This document shows, piece after piece, positions 34,376-43,681 of a stretch of DNA of 64,000 bases. The notes below the pieces were generated by a model. The model had not been told where the DNA came from and did not search any database. It was given only the letters and a program-made list of their open reading frames with translations. This DNA is from Desulfoluna sp942491485. GTDB taxonomy: Bacteria > Desulfobacterota > Desulfobacteria > Desulfobacterales > Desulfolunaceae. Position numbers and translations under genes: made by a program. The stretch is taken from assembly GCA_942491485.1 (NCBI GenBank), contig CALOAX010000002.1:868001-932000 (forward strand), in the 5' to 3' direction. Each line of letters starts with the position of its first letter. Position 1 is the stretch's first letter.

Positions 34376-36271
34376 CTACCCTTCATCAGAAGCATCAAAG
34401 CGGGGGTCTCGCTTAATCTCCGCGCCCTCTCTCAGCTCCTCAATCCACTTGGCCAGGACATCGCGGCGCTTGCTTGAAAGCAGCTCGGCTTTCAAAGCCT
34501 CAGACGCATCGGCATAGCCATCCAGGTTGGGTATCTTTTTCTCTTTCAGGGCCACCACATAGTAGCCGTTCTCTCCCTTGACCACCACATCGGCCACAGG
34601 CTTTGCTGCGTTCAGGGCAAAGGCTGTCTCCACAACCTTGCGGTCAAGGGCATCGGCACCTTTGCCATCCCGGGTGAACATGGGGGACTCAACCACCTTG
34701 GTGCCTTCAGAAAAATCTTTTCCCTCGGCAAGGAGGGCGAGAAGGGCGTCAGCATCTTCACTGGCCTTCTGCTCCTGAGCCTGCCTCAAGGTATCGGCCT
34801 TCACCCTATCCCTCACGGCATCCAGTTCAGGAACAACGGCTTCCTTCTTCTCCATGGCCTGAATGATATAGTAGGATCCGTTGTATTCAAGGATGTCGCT
34901 GACACCGCCAAGTTCCAGCTCAAAGGCATCCTTGGCAATGCGCATACGATCCACAGTGGCAACGGCCTCGGGACCTTTCCAGCGGGTAAAAAAGGCGGTT
35001 TCAATCACGGGAAGCTGGGCCATCTCGCCTGCTTCCTTAAGATTTTCGCTGCCGAGGACCATGTCAAAGGCGTTTTCAGAAGCAGCGTACGCTTCGGTCT
35101 CGGCCTGCTCATTAACGAGGGCCTTCTTGATCTCATCGGACACGTCGGCAAGGCTCTTTTCAGAGGCGGGATTCTTCTTCTCCACCTTGATGACGTGCCA
35201 TCCGAAGCGGGTACGAACTGGCTCGCTGATCTCACCGTCTTTCATGGCAAAAGCTTTGTCGGCGAAGGGTTTCACCATGGACCCCTTCTCAAAGGCACCA
35301 AGGTAACCTCCGTTTTCTGCGGAGGGGCCTTCGGAGAACTCCTTGGCCAGCTCGGCAAAATCACTTCCGTCACCCTTGGCCTTGGCGTAGACCTCTTCGG
35401 CTCGCTTCAGGGCCTCGGCATCCTCTTCATCCGTGGCATCGTCGGCAACCTTCAACAGGATATGACGGGCCTCCACGGTTTCAGGGGTCTGGTACCTGGC
35501 CAGGTTGGCCGTATAGAAATCAGCCACCTCTTCATCGGAGACTTCGATTTGCTTGCTGAACTCATCGCGGGTAAACCGCATAAAGGAGATCTTCACTTCA
35601 GGGTCTGTCTTGTAACGCTCCCCGTTCTCTGCAAAAAAGGACGTCACGTAGTCGTCATCAACGGTGACATCCTTATAGGATGCGGGATCAAGAAGGGCGT
35701 AGCGGACGGAGGCTTGGGTATTCTGGAACTTGTAAAGCTCCTGGGTCTCGCCATCTGTGACAAGCACCCCGCTCTCCACCATGCTGCGAAGCTTGGAAAT
35801 GAGAAGACTCTTCCTCTGCTGCGCCTCAAACTGGGGAACGCTGAGCCCGTTCTGCCTGAGAAGGGCCTCGTAGAGATCCTTGCTGAAGACACCGTCCCTT
35901 TGAAAGTATGGAAGAGCCACGATGGCCTTCGACAACTCCTCGTCGGTGACCTGAAGCTTTAATCGTTCGGCCTCCTGGGTCATCAACTCACTGGTGATAA
36001 GACTTTCGAGAGCCTGCTCGCGCAGACGGAACATTTTTATCATCTCTTCGGTCAGGTTGCCGCCAAGCTGACGCCGGTACCCTTCCACCAGATCGTTGTA
36101 TGCCAACCGATAATCGTCCCAGCTGATGACAGTCTTGTTCACCTCTGCAACGATGTTGCTTCCGCTGTTTCGATCCGGCCCGAGTCCGAGAAAAATAAAC
36201 ACCAGGACAATGACACCCAGCAATATTTTGATAATCCAGGAGCCGGCGTTGTCACGCATCATTTGTAGCAT
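34376..36271 (-). CDS. PpiD/SurA-like periplasmic peptidyl-prolyl isomerase
   Basis: The product is about 631 residues. An N-terminal helix (WIIKILLGVIVLVFIFLGLG) anchors it in the inner membrane with a large periplasmic body, as in PpiD. The SurA_N-like chaperone region follows (VAEVNKTVISWDDYRLAYND, LRMLREQALESLI-like helices). A parvulin domain lies at about residues 260-360 (ARHILLKVAD, FAELAKEFSEGPSAENGGYL, FGWHVIKVEKK). A second degenerate parvulin-like region lies at about 450-560. It should assist folding of exported proteins. The start at 36271 has AGAGGT upstream; a longer frame from 36319 adds a polar stretch before the anchor. Confidence 0.9.
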   Translation of the reverse strand: MLQMMRDNAGSWIIKILLGVIVLVFIFLGLGPDRNSGSNIVAEVNKTVISWDDYRLAYNDLVEGYRRQLGGNLTEEMIKMFRLREQALESLITSELMTQEAERLKLQVTDEELSKAIVALPYFQRDGVFSKDLYEALLRQNGLSVPQFEAQQRKSLLISKLRSMVESGVLVTDGETQELYKFQNTQASVRYALLDPASYKDVTVDDDYVTSFFAENGERYKTDPEVKISFMRFTRDEFSKQIEVSDEEVADFYTANLARYQTPETVEARHILLKVADDATDEEDAEALKRAEEVYAKAKGDGSDFAELAKEFSEGPSAENGGYLGAFEKGSMVKPFADKAFAMKDGEISEPVRTRFGWHVIKVEKKNPASEKSLADVSDEIKKALVNEQAETEAYAASENAFDMVLGSENLKEAGEMAQLPVIETAFFTRWKGPEAVATVDRMRIAKDAFELELGGVSDILEYNGSYYIIQAMEKKEAVVPELDAVRDRVKADTLRQAQEQKASEDADALLALLAEGKDFSEGTKVVESPMFTRDGKGADALDRKVVETAFALNAAKPVADVVVKGENGYYVVALKEKKIPNLDGYADASEALKAELLSSKRRDVLAKWIEELREGAEIKRDPRFDASDEG

Positions 36272-36472
36272 CAATTTACCTCTGTACTCTTTATGGTCGT
36301 CATTAGCTTCCGGGTTCATACCGTTATAAAAACACGAATACCTTTACCATCCCTTGTTTTGAGAGTACAGAATTTATTTGACTCACAGCCCGGATACCAA
36401 TGTATTTCAAATGGGTCCGGTACCCTACCTCCCCTGGCACACCACAGAGCCGAAAAAGGTTCACTTTTTTTA

Positions 36473-36501
36473 TTGACACCCCGACCTCAATGGTCTAAAT
36501 A
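36473..36501 (+). promoter_or_regulatory. Sigma-70 promoter of tRNA-Ala
   Basis: A consensus TTGACA (36473-36478) and TAAATA (36496-36501) are 17 bp apart, about 50 bp upstream of the tRNA. Confidence 0.85.
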
Positions 36502-36549
36502 CTCTCTCGTTTGTTGCTGATCTTCTTTAAAGCACCGAACAAAAAATGT

Positions 36550-36625
36550 GGGGCTGTAGCTCAGCTGGGAGAGCGCATGACTGGCAGTCATGAGGTCAGG
36601 GGTTCGATCCCCCTCAGCTCCACCA
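36550..36625 (+). tRNA. tRNA-Ala (GGC)
   Basis: This 76-nt cloverleaf has acceptor GGGGCTG paired with CAGCTCC and an encoded CCA. The anticodon arm is CATGA-CTGGCAG-TCATG with anticodon GGC, and the T arm has GGTTCGATCCC. Its own promoter and terminator make it a monocistronic unit. Confidence 0.98.
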
Positions 36626-36642
36626 TTTTTTAAAAATACAAA

Positions 36643-36671
36643 GCCTGCTGATTATATCAGCAGGCTTTTTT
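36643..36671 (+). terminator. Terminator after tRNA-Ala
   Basis: GCCTGCTGA / TCAGCAGGC stem with a 5-nt loop followed by six T. Confidence 0.95.
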
Positions 36672-36717
36672 GTTTTTATGCCCCCTAAAACCGTCCCCAC
36701 ACCGGCAAAACACCGCC

Positions 36718-39045
36718 TCAGGGACCCTTTTTCCCCAACACCTCCCCAATGGCCCTCACGATCACGTCCCGGGTCACCGGTTTCATCACATATGTCGACA
36801 CCCCGACCTCCTCGGGCTTCTTGCCGTGGATAAGATCCGAGTACCCCGTACAGAGAATCACCGGCACCCCCTGCCTAACCCCATGCACATGCCTTGCCAA
36901 CTGCTCCCCGCTCATCTTCGGCATGGTCATGTCGGTGATCACCAGATCAAACCCACCGGGATTTTGGGTGAATGCCTCGGCTGCCTCATGGGCATCCGTA
37001 AACGAAAAAACCTGATACCCCAATCGCTCAAGCATCGTTGACGCCACCCTGACCAGAGACGGTTCATCATCGACCAAAAGAATCCGTTCGGCGCATGCAG
37101 GCACCGCCTCTCCGGCATCCTTGCCACCCTCTTCCATCGCCATCGCCACAGCTGGAAGCAGCACCTCAACGTCCGTACCCTCCCCCTGCCGGCTCTGGAC
37201 CTTGATGTCTCCCCCATGGGAATGAATGATGCCATGCACCACAGAAAGCCCCATCCCTGACCCCTTCCCCACCTCCCGGGTGGTAAAATAGGGGTCAAAT
37301 ATTCTCTCCAGGGTCTCGGGAGGTATGCCAACCCCGGTATCACAAACCGTAAGGGTGACAAACTCGCCGGCCCGAAGCCCGCTGTACTGGCGAGCAGAGG
37401 CCGCACTCAGGGAGACCCGGCTGACCTGAACAGAGAGCTCCCCACCATCCGGCATGGCGTGTGCGGCGTTGGTGCAGAGGTTAATGATGACCTGCTGAAT
37501 CTGGCTCTCATCTGCCAGAACCTGGCAAGCTTCGGAGTCTGCCTTTACGCGAATATCAATGCTGGCAGGCAAGGTGGCCCGAAGCAGCCTCAGGGCCTCC
37601 CGGGCAACCCCCTGCACGGAGAGGATCGAGCGGCTCGCGTCGGATTTTCTGGCAAAACTCAAGAGCCGTTTCACCATATCCCGGGCACGGAGGGCTGCCC
37701 CCTTGATCTCACCAAGATTCTCTCGCGCAGGGTTATCTTCTGCAATGTCGTCTTCGGCCAGCTCGGCATTGCCCAGGATAATACTGAGCACATTGTTAAA
37801 ATCGTGGGCAATCCCCCCGGCAAGGGTCCCAATGGCCTCCATTTTCTGAGCTTGTCTCAACTGCTCCTCACTCGTTTTAAGCGCCTTCTCTGCCTGGATC
37901 CGCTCCGTCATATCCACCCCGGAACAGAGAATGCCGTCAACGCCTCCATCATCATCATGTATCAAGGTGTTGCACCAGTGAATGACCCGCTCCTCCCCGG
38001 TGGCCGTATGGACCGGATTTGAGTGTTGAAGCACGGAGTCGTTATCGCCGTTCATCATCCCCCAAAAGACCTGCCACACCTCATCGCGTGTCTCATCCGG
38101 GACAAAGGAATCAAACCAGTTTTCCCCAAGCCCCTCCTCTTCGGTGACCCCAAGAATACCGCAACCGGACCGATTCAACATGGTAATCCGCCCCCTGCGG
38201 TCAAGGGCCATATATATGGTCCCTGCAATGTCCAGATACTTCTGGGCGAGATCCCGCTGCCTCACAATCTCAGTTTGTGCCTTCCGTGCAGCCGTGTCAT
38301 CCCGAAGAATCAGCACAACACCCATCAGCTCCTGGTCCCGTGAGAATATGGGGGCCCCGGAGTTTTGAACCGCAATCCGCTGACCATCCCGGCTCACCAG
38401 GAGGGTATGGTCTCCCAGCCTCGCCATCCGTCCTGTCCAGACCACGGTCATCACAGGGGGCTCGCAGACCTCGCCTGTCACTTCATTTTCCAGGACCAAC
38501 ACCTCATTGACGGAGCTGCCCATGGCCTCCTGCTGACGCCATCCCGTCAGCCTCTGCGCCTCAGGATTCAAGAACTGAATAATCCCCTGGGTGTCTGTTG
38601 CAATCACGCCATCCCCGATACTTGCCAGCGTGGTGTACAACCATGTTTCACTCTCCTTGAGGCTCACCTCCATGCTATGACGATAAAGAGCGTTTTCAAT
38701 CGTTGCCATCAACTCGCGCTCGTTGAAGGGCTTCACCAGGAAACCCAACGGAGCGGAATGGTTGGCCGTCTCAACGGTCGCCTCATCGGCAAAGGCACTT
38801 AAAAAGACAACCGGTACCCCAAAACGCGTACGCAGCTTCTCCGCCACCTCAATGCCGTCCATCTCGCCTTTCAACACAATATCCATAATGGCCAGGTCAG
38901 GGCGCTGCCTTTCGGCTGCCTCCAACGCCTTCCGGCCGGAAGATGCCACCGCACAAACATCGTACCCAAGACGGCCAAGGGTGCTGTGCAGGTCCTCGGC
39001 AACAATTCTCTGATCCTCCACAATCATCAGGCGTTTTCCGACCAT
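36718..39045 (-). CDS. Hybrid sensor histidine kinase (REC-PAS-PAS-HisKA-HATPase-REC)
   Basis: The product is 775 residues and cytosolic. An N-terminal receiver (VGKRLMIVEDQRIVAEDLHS, phospho-Asp in IMDIVLKGEMDGIE) spans residues 1-125. PAS domains lie at about 135-250 and 265-385. The kinase core has the H-box GTLAGGIAHDFNNVLSIILG and an HATPase with NAAHAMPDGG and GSGMGLSVVHGIIHSHGG. A C-terminal receiver (ILLVDDEPS, VITDMTMPKMSGE) ends it. This layout suits a phosphorelay node that takes signal from an upstream kinase. A membrane kinase gene lies just upstream on the same strand and may feed the N-terminal receiver. The start has GGAGAG upstream. Confidence 0.94.
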   Translation of the reverse strand: MVGKRLMIVEDQRIVAEDLHSTLGRLGYDVCAVASSGRKALEAAERQRPDLAIMDIVLKGEMDGIEVAEKLRTRFGVPVVFLSAFADEATVETANHSAPLGFLVKPFNERELMATIENALYRHSMEVSLKESETWLYTTLASIGDGVIATDTQGIIQFLNPEAQRLTGWRQQEAMGSSVNEVLVLENEVTGEVCEPPVMTVVWTGRMARLGDHTLLVSRDGQRIAVQNSGAPIFSRDQELMGVVLILRDDTAARKAQTEIVRQRDLAQKYLDIAGTIYMALDRRGRITMLNRSGCGILGVTEEEGLGENWFDSFVPDETRDEVWQVFWGMMNGDNDSVLQHSNPVHTATGEERVIHWCNTLIHDDDGGVDGILCSGVDMTERIQAEKALKTSEEQLRQAQKMEAIGTLAGGIAHDFNNVLSIILGNAELAEDDIAEDNPARENLGEIKGAALRARDMVKRLLSFARKSDASRSILSVQGVAREALRLLRATLPASIDIRVKADSEACQVLADESQIQQVIINLCTNAAHAMPDGGELSVQVSRVSLSAASARQYSGLRAGEFVTLTVCDTGVGIPPETLERIFDPYFTTREVGKGSGMGLSVVHGIIHSHGGDIKVQSRQGEGTDVEVLLPAVAMAMEEGGKDAGEAVPACAERILLVDDEPSLVRVASTMLERLGYQVFSFTDAHEAAEAFTQNPGGFDLVITDMTMPKMSGEQLARHVHGVRQGVPVILCTGYSDLIHGKKPEEVGVSTYVMKPVTRDVIVRAIGEVLGKKGP

Positions 39046-39070
39046 GGAACTCTCCTTGAAGTGTCCGATT

Positions 39071-39198
39071 CATAACCATTCCGCTTGATATTGACTCCGT
39101 CGACTCTGCCGGGTGGCCAAACGTTTGAAACGTTTGACAAGCACATTTCAATTACAATCCCTGGTGGTTCGCGGGTTTACTGGCGGATGTGAGTTGGC
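39071..39198 (+). repeat. Box element R13 (degenerate composite)
   Basis: ATAACCATTCCGCTTGATATT aligns with the outer repeat of R8. A decayed box follows, then a variant palindrome AAACGTTTGAAACGTTT in place of AAACTTTTGAAAAGTTT. It ends in a half GGCGGATGTGAGTTGGC without its second arm. Confidence 0.65.
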
Positions 39199-39226
39199 GT
39201 TATTCGCTTCCTTATTTCCAATAGCG

Positions 39227-40621
39227 TCAAAACAGCACAGTGAAACATGCCCCCTTGTTGCCCTCAACCCTCAGCTCTCCTTCAAGCTGATCCTCCACAA
39301 GCAACCTCACCAACTTCAATCCCAGGGATTCAGGGTCTCTCGTCTCAACATCCATGGGCATCCCCCGACCGTTGTCCCAGACCTTAAGTTCATGGCCGCC
39401 TTCCGGTCCACGCAGCAAGGTAACCGAAACCATCCCTTCTTCAACGTCGGCAAAGGCATGTTTCAAACAGTTGGAGACCAATTCCGTAACGATAAGTCCA
39501 CAGGCGATGGTCTGGTCCATATCCAAATGAACAGGGGCTATGTTCACATGCCGATGAAACCTCTCCGCCATCACGCCATGGGAGGCAAACAGTCCGGTTA
39601 AAAGCCGGTGTACATAATGGTCCAAATCCACCGCCACAAGGCTCTCGGACCGGTAGAGACTCTCATGAACCAGGGCCATGGCCTGAATCCGGTTTTCACT
39701 GTCCAGGAAGGGGGCCTTCAACTCCGCCGACTCCAGGCGGGACTCCTGGAGCCTCAAGAGGCTCTGTATCACCTGCAAATTGTTCTTAACTCGGTGGTGA
39801 ACCTCCTTGAGAAGGACCTCCTTCTCAAAAAGGGATGCCTTAAGGGTCGCCTCCACCTTGCCACGCTCCTCAATTTCTCTCTCAAGCCGCGCCTTGGCTT
39901 TGCGCAGGGCATCGGCCTTTCGAACCTCCTCAAAGGAACGTCGAATGTTTACTCTCATCAGATCCAGGTGCCGACTGAGTTCACCGATCTCATCCCTTGA
40001 AACCAAATCGATGGGTTCGTCAAGGCACCCCTCAGCGATACGTGCCGCAGACGCCTGAAGGTTTTTCAAAGGGGTAAAAACGTAGCGCCTCGTAAGATAA
40101 AGGGTGGTCACTATAATGGCGGCCACCATGCTCACCATGAGAATAAACGCACTCAGGGTTTCATTGTAAAGTGCCCGGCTCATCCGCTCGCGGGAAACGG
40201 CCACATTGAACACCCCCACGGGGTGTTTTCCATACGAGATAACGGCCGACTCGCTGAGATATTGATGGGAAGACCTGAAATCAGAAAAGCCCTCCCCCGC
40301 CACCCCTTCCCTGGTTTTTGTCGCCACAACCGCACCTTCGGCGACCACCTCCACAAATATCACGTCAGTCGATATAAACAGCGAATCCAGGTAATCCGAG
40401 ACATAGGTTTCGTTAAACTGCCACAGAGCTGTGGCCAGGCTGTACTGGGCATGGGAGACCACCTGGGCTACCCGCCCCATAAGTTCATGTTCCAGGCTCC
40501 TCTGGCTGAATGTCACCAGAAGCAGGGTGAGGGACAAGAGAACCGTAACCGTAACCCCGGCGAGCTTCACAGAGATCTTTCGCCCGATGGTGGTTTTTGC
40601 CTTCCCCTCTTCCCCGGCCAT
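39227..40621 (-). CDS. Membrane sensor histidine kinase (HisKA_2 type)
   Basis: The product is about 464 residues. Two membrane helices (near residues 20-40 and 170-190) flank a periplasmic sensor of about 125 residues. A HAMP domain follows (TPLKNLQASAARIAEGCLDE) and a short coiled coil. The phosphoacceptor is of HisKA_2/HWE-like type, HHRVKNNLQVIQSLLRLQ, followed by an HATPase with NCLKHAF and DNGRGMP. No receiver is fused, so the downstream hybrid kinase is a natural partner. The ATG at 40621 has GGGGGAG upstream; a TTG at 40657 is less likely. Confidence 0.93.
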   Translation of the reverse strand: MAGEEGKAKTTIGRKISVKLAGVTVTVLLSLTLLLVTFSQRSLEHELMGRVAQVVSHAQYSLATALWQFNETYVSDYLDSLFISTDVIFVEVVAEGAVVATKTREGVAGEGFSDFRSSHQYLSESAVISYGKHPVGVFNVAVSRERMSRALYNETLSAFILMVSMVAAIIVTTLYLTRRYVFTPLKNLQASAARIAEGCLDEPIDLVSRDEIGELSRHLDLMRVNIRRSFEEVRKADALRKAKARLEREIEERGKVEATLKASLFEKEVLLKEVHHRVKNNLQVIQSLLRLQESRLESAELKAPFLDSENRIQAMALVHESLYRSESLVAVDLDHYVHRLLTGLFASHGVMAERFHRHVNIAPVHLDMDQTIACGLIVTELVSNCLKHAFADVEEGMVSVTLLRGPEGGHELKVWDNGRGMPMDVETRDPESLGLKLVRLLVEDQLEGELRVEGNKGACFTVLF

Positions 40622-41124
40622 CCCAGCTCCCCCCTTTTTTGCAAACACCCCCTTCAAAAGGCTCCCATCTCAACCGTATTATAAAGGGGAAGACGGTGGC
40701 CTCTGTTTCACCCGCAAACTTGCAGATACCGGAGAACCCCCCACAAAAAAACGAGCCAACACCCCCATACCAAAGAAAGGGAAACACCCCACCGGTCCAT
40801 TGATACACATGGACCTCCCGGGACCCGAACCGTGGGGCAAAACAACGACTTGTGGGATAATACCAAATGATGGGATGTGTGACGCATCATCGAAAAGCAT
40901 GTCATAGAAACATCAATGATACCTTGATTATCAAGCAGTTATCAACCTTAAACAACAGATTACAAAGGCTTCCTACGGTGGCAAAACATACCAAACCATT
41001 CCCACGCACCCTGCCCGGTTGACCTGGAATGAAAGGCGACGCTATACTGAGCCCCACACAAAAAACAGCAAGGCCGGGCTCTGTCATACACCCCAGCCAT
41101 ACATGAACAGATAAGGAGAACCCC
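40622..41124. other. Intergenic region, no gene recognised
   Basis: About 500 bp separate the divergently read kinase and glyoxalase-fold genes. Several short frames are open, but none has motifs or a ribosome site. Promoters for both directions are expected; none was assigned. Confidence 0.45.
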
Positions 41125-41505
41125 ATGGGCCCCTTGAAAATCGCACACACCAACTTTACCGTATTCGACCTCGACAAAAGCCTCGCCTTCTATACCGAGG
41201 CCCTCGGCTTCCAGGAAGTCCGACGCCATGAAGCCCAGGACGGCAGCTTTATCCTCGTCTACCTGGGAGACGGCACCGGCGGCCACCAGTTTGAACTCAC
41301 CTGGCTCAAGGACCGCAAAGAGCCCTATAACTTAGGGGACAATGAAATCCACTTTGCCGTCACCACCGAGGACTACGACGCTTGGCACACACGCCACAAA
41401 GAGATGGGCCTGAACCTCTGGGAGAACGATGCCATGGGCATCTATTTTGTGGCAGACCCCGACGGCTACTGGACCGAAGTGATTCCAGCAAAAATGATGA
41501 AATAG
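41125..41505 (+). CDS. Glyoxalase I-like (VOC family) protein
   Basis: The product is 126 residues, a single-domain lactoylglutathione-lyase-like protein. Two beta-alpha-beta-beta-beta units are visible. Candidate metal ligands are His in KIAHTNFTV, Glu in HQFELTWL, His in NEIHFAVTT and Glu in YWTEVIPAK, which matches the H-E-H-E pattern of glyoxalase I. An AAGGAG site lies 8 nt upstream of the start. Glyoxalase I would isomerise the hemithioacetal of methylglyoxal, but close relatives act on other substrates, and the thiol partner in this organism is unknown. Confidence 0.85.
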   Translation: MGPLKIAHTNFTVFDLDKSLAFYTEALGFQEVRRHEAQDGSFILVYLGDGTGGHQFELTWLKDRKEPYNLGDNEIHFAVTTEDYDAWHTRHKEMGLNLWENDAMGIYFVADPDGYWTEVIPAKMMK

Positions 41506-41512
41506 ACAAATT

Positions 41513-41688
41513 GACTCCGGCGGCCATGCCGGAGTTATTCCGGCCAAAGTCAACCCGAATTCCACTGACGTCATCGGTCAGCCTTTTCTAAAAAACCATG
41601 AAGAGCATGAAGTGCCCTTCGGGCTGCATGAAGGCCCTTGGATAACCTCTTACATTATTCTCGGGCGCAGCCCTTGGCCGCCGGAGGC
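41513..41688 (+). repeat. Box element R14 (two boxes, hairpins decayed)
   Basis: A left GACTCCGGCGGCC (41513-41525) lies just after the glyoxalase-like stop. The centre is unlike other copies apart from GGGCGCAGCCC (stem III). It ends in the right box GGCCGCCGGAGGC (to 41688), facing the next gene. Confidence 0.65.
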
Positions 41689-41738
41689 ATGTTTTTACGT
41701 ATTCATTTTTCCCTCAACTCACTCTGTACGGTACCCAT

Positions 41739-42482
41739 ATGAAACTCCTTTCCTGGGAAGCGAAAATCGGCCTGATCCTGGTGGCACTGGCCATTGCCTT
41801 AAACGGTCTTCTTTACGCCATGTACCATGATGTCAACCACATCGTGCTCTGGGGCCTCACCAACCTCGCCTTTCTCCCCATCTCAGTGCTCTTTGTCAGC
41901 CTCATCCTCGACTCCTTTATGGAGAAACGGGCAAAGCTTCAGAAGCTTGACAAGCTCAACATGCTCATCGGCACCTTTTTCAGCGTGGTCGGCACCCAAA
42001 TGCTCCGATTCTTCGCCTCCTGGGACCTTCGTCATGGAGAAATCTGCACCACCATGACGGAAAAAGGGAACTGGACAGACAAACGTCACTTTGAGGAGAT
42101 GAAACGGGTTCTTCACACCCGAAAATTCCGCATCGACGATACCAAGATAGATCTTACGGTTCTGCGGGATTTTATCGCACCCCACACAAACTTCATGATC
42201 CGCCTGCTGGAAAACCCTCACGTCCTGGAGCATGAGGCATTTACCGATGTTCTGCGCTCCGCCTTTCACCTGTCAGAAGAGCTCAAAGCCCGCACGGATC
42301 TGGACACCCTTCCGGAAAGCGACCGCACCCACCTGGGGCGGGACATCGAGCGGGTCTACGGCCACCTTGCCGTTGCCTGGGCCGACTACATGGACCACCT
42401 TCACAAGGAGTTCCCCTACCTCTTCTCCTTTGCCCTGCGCATCAATCCCTTTGATGACGAAGCCTCGGCCATCGTGACATAA
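41739..42482 (+). CDS. Two-helix membrane protein with cytosolic helical domain
   Basis: The product is 247 residues. Two N-terminal helices (KIGLILVALAIALNGLLYAM and VLWGLTNLAFLPISVLFVSL) are followed by about 180 residues of charged helices (for example LILDSFMEKRAKLQKLDKLN and TLPESDRTHLGRDIERVYGH). No catalytic motif is apparent. The layout is that of an uncharacterised inner membrane protein. Good codon use and a clear frame support it as real. It is the first of three plus-strand genes between a right box (41677-41688) and a left box (44590-44601). Confidence 0.75.
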   Translation: MKLLSWEAKIGLILVALAIALNGLLYAMYHDVNHIVLWGLTNLAFLPISVLFVSLILDSFMEKRAKLQKLDKLNMLIGTFFSVVGTQMLRFFASWDLRHGEICTTMTEKGNWTDKRHFEEMKRVLHTRKFRIDDTKIDLTVLRDFIAPHTNFMIRLLENPHVLEHEAFTDVLRSAFHLSEELKARTDLDTLPESDRTHLGRDIERVYGHLAVAWADYMDHLHKEFPYLFSFALRINPFDDEASAIVT

Positions 42483-43114
42483 GGCGAGCCGGAGTATAAC
42501 CAGCCCCTAAATACAGGCTTCGGGGCACGATGGTTTTCCGGGCAAAAGGGCGTTACCGTCCCGCTTCTTGCGATGTGATTTCCGGGCCCTCGACACCTTC
42601 CGTCGAGGGCCCATCCAACCCGGCATCAAGGGAAGGAAATCGTTCCCCGGCATGACACCAACATCCCCCCTTTGACTCACTCACACATGAGGTCATCCCC
42701 TCCAAGGAACACCTCAGAAAAAAAACAGCCTGACGCAAGGCCAAACCCCACAAAAACACCCCCCATACCGAGCCCCGACCACCCACACCAATGCATTGAA
42801 ATTAAATAATTTTCATCCAGAACAAACGCTACACAATGGACCTGAGAAATGATTCCTAAACCATGCCGAAAAAAAATAGGTATCTGGGGCGAATTTTCCT
42901 GTTGATATTTTGCGAGCACGGCATAATTATCAAATCCAAGATGAGTTCGTAACATGTTGAACCACCCTTCTCCGTCCTCATATCCCGGGTTGTGACGGAG
43001 CAGGTACATTTTTCCAAAGCAGGCCGAAAACCGGTCGCATTGGTTTTCGGAACCATCAACCACAGTCAGCTCTGAACAAGGCTTTTAAACCTCACCAGAT
43101 TGACAGGGGGCCGC
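42483..43114. other. Intergenic region with one strong hairpin
   Basis: A perfect GGGCCCTCGAC / GTCGAGGGCCC hairpin at 42583-42612 has no T run, so it is not called a terminator. A 128-codon minus-strand frame (42677-43063) shows no signal, motif or ribosome site and is not called. Confidence 0.45.
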
Positions 43115-43648
43115 ATGAAAAACCAAAGGGATAACGCCACTTTCTCCACTCACACCAACCTCAACCCCACCACCGAGAGCACCTCACCGACAAGCGCTGA
43201 TGAGGACCCCGGATCCTTAAGAGCGGTCCTTGGCGTCCTGTTCGGGCTGTTTGCCCTCATTGTTGTCACCATCACCTTTGCCTCACGACATGTCCTTGCC
43301 ACATCCCTGGAGCCGCCCATGGGCGCCTTCACCCAGGAACAGATCGCACGGGCCGCCATCGCCACCGCCATGGATCAGGAGCCGACGACCATTGAAGTGG
43401 TGCGCATGGAAAACGGCGTGATCTACACGACCTACACCCGCGAGTACTTCAAAACAACATGGGCCAACCGCTGCAAACTTGAAGGCGACCAGGTTGTTGT
43501 TGCCTCGGCCACCGGCCGCTGGCGCACAGATGAGCACAACGATCAACTCACCTTTGCCGCCACGGACAACGACCTTGTTATCACTCGCCGTTCCCCCGAC
43601 GGCACCCTTAAAAAAAGAGACTTCAACCTGAGAGAGTTGACCATTTAA
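43115..43648 (+). CDS. Membrane-anchored protein of unknown function
   Basis: The product is about 177 residues: a Thr/Ser-rich N-terminus, one membrane helix (VLGVLFGLFALIVVTITFA), then a soluble domain of about 115 residues (TTYTREYFKTTWANRCKLEG, VVASATGRWRTDEHNDQLTF) with strand-like alternation. No family is recognised. The ATG at 43115 follows GACAGGGGGCCGC; an upstream ATG at 43100 is less well placed. It lies 33 bp before the dehydrogenase gene and may be cotranscribed with it. Confidence 0.65.
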   Translation: MKNQRDNATFSTHTNLNPTTESTSPTSADEDPGSLRAVLGVLFGLFALIVVTITFASRHVLATSLEPPMGAFTQEQIARAAIATAMDQEPTTIEVVRMENGVIYTTYTREYFKTTWANRCKLEGDQVVVASATGRWRTDEHNDQLTFAATDNDLVITRRSPDGTLKKRDFNLRELTI

Positions 43649-43681
43649 CCGGGTACACCGGAACAACCAAAAAAAGACATC

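Noticed and set aside
42677..43063. 128-codon minus-strand frame
   Set aside because: No signal, motif or ribosome site; composition like non-coding sequence.
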